Positions 59,746 through 64,000 of a stretch of DNA of 64,000 nucleotides are shown one piece after another. This stretch comes from Gordius sp. MW1. Lineage: Eukaryota; Nematomorpha; Gordioida; Gordea; Gordiidae. The stretch is from NCBI GenBank assembly GCA_964036665.1, contig OZ038526.1, positions 2,976,001 to 3,040,000 on the forward strand, written 5' to 3'. The notes beneath the pieces were generated by a model that worked only from the letters and a program-made list of their open reading frames with translations, did not search any database and was not told where the DNA came from. The translations under genes and the position numbers were made by a program. Position 1 is the stretch's first letter; each line of letters starts with the position of its first letter.

Positions 59746-61067
59746 ACAAAAGACACACCTTTATTTAATTAACCAATGGCGATTCGTTTATTAAGTTAAT
59801 TATTGACATATTTAAATTTATGAATTCTCAAAATGATAAAAAGATATGGTTAAGTAATATAAGGCATTAAATTAAATTTATTATCATTGTCCTTTATGGC
59901 ACCCTTAAACTATTTAAGTTGGCTTAGATTGACGTGTTTAGTTACAAGAAACAATAAAATCTAAAAAATTAATAGACTAAGCAACCGAACAAATCCACTT
60001 GAAATATGATTTAATAATCAATAAAGTTTATTCTGTTGGCATAATAGCATAAAGCTTCTAAAAAATTGTGTTATCAATAATCATGCTCCAAATATTAAAG
60101 TTAAATTTATTGCTTTACCCAAATTTAGAAGTAGATTACGATTAAATTTGCATTCTAGCATAATGAATAACAATTTGTAGTCCCAAATAGGGTTATTATT
60201 AGGGGGTGCGAGGAATGATAATCGAAATGTAAATTTAACAAGATAATTTTATGCCTACGCGATTATATACACATGTAACCTACCACCAGGGCCCCACAAA
60301 TTCTGATAACATTTAGAGAGAATCTGCTCATTCAATTATCTTCTTACGAAATTCTATCCTCTATTTTGCGTGTGAATAGAGTGGAGTAAGAGGAGAGCCC
60401 GCACCATTTGATTAGGGATCTATTCGACCCTGCCTCAGCCCGACCCGATTGAGTTTTGGGCCGGAGCTCGAGCAAAATTTAATAAAATAATGGGGCCTCG
60501 CGTTTGGTTCGGGCCTGATGAAACGACCCTACCCGAGTCCCGAGCCCCGCCAGAATTGAACTAACGCAAATTAATCTTTTATAAAATATGATTCAAATGA
60601 TAAAAACTTCTCCAAGTAGCCAAGCATACGACATTGTGATAGCTAACACCTATTTTCAAAACGCGAAGATCATATTTTAGTCAATTTGACCTGAACATCG
60701 TCCACAAGTTATGAATCTTGACAGAAAAATATGAACTTCGAATTCGATACGAAAGACTAAAGGATACGTCGATGAACCAAGAATACCAACGAAAAATCTC
60801 CTCAATCTTGGGTGCAAGAAATTGCACTAGACGACGATTGGGGGACGCTAACTGAGGGCATAAAGGAAACAGCGATACGAATTTAAGGACAGAGCAAAGA
60901 TGGCAAAACTATGAATATACTATACAACTATTGTGGTGGAATCAATTGGATAGGGATTTTATCAAAAGGATGAAAAACCTACCTAGGCGGTGACATAAAA
61001 AAAAGTCGGAGGATTATCAATAGGGAGGTAAAGAGAGCCGCGATGAAGGCCGTTGCAATCATAGACT
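59746..61067. other. GDH upstream region with hAT-like remnant
   Basis: AT-rich promoter side of GDH. 60425-60560 holds CCCGACCCG / GGGCCTGATGA / CCCGAGTCCCGAGCC sequence like the ends of the 21.26-kb hAT element, as a remnant without readable TSD. 60600-61050 is non-coding; nothing else identified. Confidence 0.5.
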
Positions 61068-61536
61068 AGATAGACTGCTCTGCCATATGCATGCCATATG
61101 GTAAATTGTGCGTCAAATTTTCCTCCATTTGGAAGACAACAACTGGTGTATTTCAACCAGAGGTCAGAAATGCCCCGCCCGGCCCGCTGCCCGGCCCGCC
61201 CGGCCCGGCCCTCGGACGGGCCCGGGCGGGCACGCTGATAAGATTCGGGCAATTTGGGCATGCCAAAAATTTTATCAAATTGATTTTCCTCGAAAAAAGA
61301 AAAATTCGCTTATAAACAATTTTGGGCCATAATAAATTTGACTAGATTTTTTTCTATCGCTTAAATCCTTATCGTACGTTTTTAAATTTTATTTTATTTC
61401 AAATAAATTAGTTTAACTGGTTTATCTCAAGATCAAAAATTTTTAATTTTCATATTATATTATAAAAGAATAAAATGACGTATCAAAAAACATATATTAA
61501 AATAAATATATTTATTTATATATTAAGATAAATAGT

Positions 61537-61957
61537 AGAGATGCACCGATACCAAGTATCGGCATGGTATCGGCGCCGATACCTTGCCAAAAGAATCGGC
61601 CCGATACTTTGCTAGTATCGGCAATTACTAAGCCGATACCTTTTTCAATATGAAACTCAAAAAATAATATTTATAGTATCTCCTACCATTAAAAAATAGA
61701 GGACTTTTTAAATTTTTTGAAAATTGTTTCATTTGATTGGCTATAAATATTTCTTTACAATTGTTTTATCGTCAAAATTCTGATCTACCAAAATTTGGAT
61801 GTGACTTAATTTATAATATTTAATTTGCATATATTTTTTAGTATAAAAATGTTTTTTATTTTAAGTATCGGCATGGTATCGGTATCGGCAATAAAATCTT
61901 AAGTATCGGCTGGTATCGGTATCGGCATAAAATAGTGGTATCGGTGCATCTCTAATT
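61537..61957. mobile_element. MITE with TAGAGATGCACCGATA ends
   Basis: TIR TAGAGATGCACCGATACCAA with GTATCGGCATGGTATCGGC repeats inside, and the complement ending GGTGCATCTCTA. Such ends resemble hAT MITEs of other animals. Flanks ATAAATAG / ATTAAATA are similar but not identical. Nested in the preceding element. Confidence 0.82.
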
Positions 61958-62020
61958 AAATAGATTTATAAATGTAAAATTTCTTTTAACTGATAAATGA
62001 CAAAATTTATTATTTTAACT

Positions 62021-62391
62021 AATGGCGTAAATGACGGGGGGGGGGGGAACGGGAAATTCCCTCCCCACAGATTTTTTATGAAAAAATTATTTTAGATCTA
62101 AAGTTTTTATTTTATAGTTGTGCAACGTAACTGACCAAGTTAATTATTTATAATGACTTTCTTTATGCTTTATACCAGATTTTATAATTTTAATGTTGAA
62201 ATAAAAATGTTATAAAATTTTTTTGGATTTCTACTTTATAGTTGTGCAACGTAACTGACCAAGTTAATTAATTATAATGACTTTCTATATGTTTTATACC
62301 AGATTTTATAATTTTGACGTTAAAATAAAATGTTATAATAATTTTGGAAATTTCCCCCCCCCCCTGAGGGAGAATCCTGGCTACGCGCCTG
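62021..62391. mobile_element. G-run MITE, expanded by an internal ~110-bp duplication
   Basis: Ends GGCGTAAATGACGGGGGG and CCTGGCTACGCGCCTGACG. Inside, a unit from TTTTATAGTTGTGCAACGTA to the second poly-T is present twice (about 62112-62215 and 62230-62340). Nested in the hAT element. Confidence 0.72.
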
Positions 62392-63429
62392 ACGTAATAT
62401 GATAATATCTAACGATTTAAAGTGCTACTCTATTACTATGGTAGTAGTAAATAGTGGTTAAAAGATTTTGGGATTGGATAATTTCTAGTCTAACGGGCAA
62501 ATTTTATTAATAAGGCCGGGCAGCTCTAATGGTTTGGGCATGGCTGAGCGGACACTTAGAAGGGTTCAGGCGGGGAATTTAGTTAAAACTTTAGACCGGG
62601 CCGGGTTTGGGCAGAAAAATTTTAACAAATCCGACCTCTGTTTGCGACATCACAAATTCGGGACTAACGGACAAATTTAATATTTCGTGCCGGGCAATTC
62701 GGGCAGCTTTAACGATTCGGGCGGGCTCGGGCGGACACTTAGATGGGTTCGGGCGGGCAGATTAATTATAAAATCGGGCCGGGCCGGGTTCGGGCTGAAA
62801 AATTCTAACAAATCTGACCTCTGATTTCAACCATGTCATTTTGCGCTATACAGTCAATTTACCTTACTTATTATTTTAAAAATTTGAACAAACGTCAATA
62901 TATAATATTATACAAAATATAGATGGCGCTATATTATTAAACGAGCTTTCATCACAGTCTTTACATTTTTAATTTTTATGTATTGTGGAAATGATATTTA
63001 TTTTAGAATGCTGTTTTTGATATCTACCCAATTCAAAAATTTTTAATATACCTTTTGTTTATACATCCTCAAGAATAAAGGATCTTATGTGTTGAGAGGA
63101 TTTCTGTCCGGTCAGAATGGTGAAGATTTTGAATTATAATTTAAAAAATTTGCTAATTGAAGAATAGAATTTGTTCTACATTTTGATTTTAACAAAACTA
63201 CTATCAGTATCAAAGAATGAAAAATGGTTTTTATGATTTGTATATATATATCAATTATCGATTCATTACGCGTTGTGCATGCGTACACAAAAATCATTAA
63301 TGCGTGATGGGGACATAATAATATACGGGAGAAGTAATACACCACGTAGGAAAAAAACAACATAACAAAGCGTGGGGATATGGAAATGGGTGCCACAAAA
63401 TCATTTAATTTGCAAAAGTGGATGTTATT

Positions 63430-63590
63430 TAAATGCTCAGTAATAAATTAAGAAATGCTCAGTAAACTGTGCTCAGTGTTTTTTTAAAGTGCTCAGTTAA
63501 AATTCAAAATTGCTCAGTGAATTCACTTTAAAATGCTCAGCTTTAAATTAAAAAATGCTCAGTTTTTTTGCTAAAATGCTCAGTTATATA
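63430..63590 (+). repeat. Phased cluster of eight TGCTCAG motifs
   Basis: TGCTCAG starts at 63434, 63456, 63470, 63490, 63511, 63534, 63556 and 63577. Most spacings are 20-23 bp, about two helical turns, with one of 14. The spacer sequences are AT-rich and mostly not conserved, unlike an ordinary tandem repeat. This could be a protein-binding array or a very old decayed minisatellite. Confidence 0.75.
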
Positions 63591-63679
63591 AATTCATAAT
63601 TTGTGATATTAATTTAATTTGCGCTTATATTTTATAAATAATATTTTAATTGGTATATATTTTTTTTGATAAATTAAGA

Positions 63680-64000
63680 ACTTTGCCCCCTCCCTTTTTT
63701 GTCCCGTTGGTCCCCCCCCCCCCCCACCTTATTGTTTATTTCTCACCAGAGGGGAGGGGGGTGATTTGCCCCCCCCGTTCTTTTTTACCCTTTTTCTCAC
63801 CTGGTAGGAGGGAGGTGGATCCCCCTCTTTTTTACCCTCTTTCTTACCTGGGGAGAGGGGAGTGATTTGATCCCCCTCCCTTTTTCCACTAGCCCCCTTA
63901 TTTTTTACCCTTTTTCTAACCAGGGGGGAGAGGGTTAATTTGCCCTCTCCTACTTTTTTACCCTTTTTCTCACCTGGGGGGAGGGAGGTGATATTACCCC
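63680..64000. repeat. C/T-G-rich minisatellite (~60-65 bp unit), runs off window
   Basis: At least five diverged units of the form TTTTTACCCTTTTTCTCACC then GGGGGGAGGGAGGTGATTTG then CCCCC. The unit contains both a polypyrimidine and a G-rich tract. The open frame over it is repeat-generated. Confidence 0.8.

Larger units (their letters stand above)
61150..62831. mobile_element. hAT-type element with GC subterminal arrays, perfect 8-bp TSD
   Basis: Element 61158-62823 flanked by ATTTCAAC (61150-61157, 62824-62831). TIRs CAGAGGTCAGA / TCTGACCTCTG. GCCCGGCCCGCCCGG-type arrays at the left and GGGCCGGGCCGGGTTCGGGC at the right; the right end is present twice (an extra copy at ~62510-62645). Two further insertions lie inside (61537-61957 and 62021-62391). 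Confidence 0.88.
61068..62870. mobile_element. P-like family left end, split by a hAT element
   Basis: 61068-61157 (CATAGACTAGATAGACTGC ... CCATATGGTAAATTGTG) matches the left end of the 26.85-kb fold-back. After the insert, 62832 onward continues with CATGTCATTTTGCGCTATAC, matching the THAP start of that element (MAFCA there, MSFCA here). Right boundary not found. Confidence 0.65.

Noticed and set aside
63650-63865. Proline-rich open frame
   Set aside because: Generated by the C-rich minisatellite at the window end.

Overview
The window is AT-rich eukaryotic DNA, almost certainly from an invertebrate animal. It holds four conserved animal genes, all spliced: glutamate dehydrogenase, the mitochondrial GTPase MTG1, the mTORC1-pathway protein kaptin and a class B neuropeptide receptor. 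Three are on the minus strand (MTG1 is on the plus strand) and their exons are scattered among dense DNA-transposon debris. Many introns are only 34-47 nt. Micro-introns of this size are, to my knowledge, common in flatworms and some other reduced or fast-evolving animals. I cannot fix the phylum from the sequence alone.

Layout. 1-243: inverted-repeat element with a tRNA-like core. 2.6-3.2 kb: short tandem repeats. 3.5-4.7 kb (-): decayed FLYWCH/MULE gene. 8.3-8.8 kb (-): unidentified spliced gene. 9.47-13.16 kb (-): larger FLYWCH/MULE-transposase gene containing a 151-bp tandem array, which I read as ten near-identical 114-nt coding exons, each followed by a 37-nt intron. 13.28-18.02 kb (+): RTE-like LINE with tandem 5' monomers and 3'UTR repeats. 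18.39-19.66 kb (+): MTG1, with a MITE directly upstream of its start. 26.5-29.6 kb (-): kaptin. 34.55-45.57 kb (-): class B GPCR, 11 exons found, last exon(s) not found. 49.67-59.75 kb (-): complete 10-exon mitochondrial GDH. 63.4-64 kb: a phased TGCTCAG cluster and a C/T-rich minisatellite running off the end.

Between and inside the genes lie several transposon families whose target-site duplications (TSDs) can be read directly: MULE-type MITEs (9-bp TSD), hAT-type elements with GC-rich subterminal arrays (8 bp), Harbinger-type MITEs (TTA), a P-like fold-back carrying a THAP-domain start in both arms (8 bp, with an empty site in a sister MITE), a piggyBac-like element (TTAA), a TA-flanked family, and at least fourteen copies of a short G-run MITE. 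Several are nested, giving relative ages.

Functionally, GDH (amino-acid catabolism), MTG1 (mitoribosome assembly) and kaptin (nutrient restraint of mTORC1) are housekeeping genes, and the receptor is neuroendocrine. There is no operon-like logic. The most unusual object is the FLYWCH-exon array-MULE gene and its decayed paralogue.
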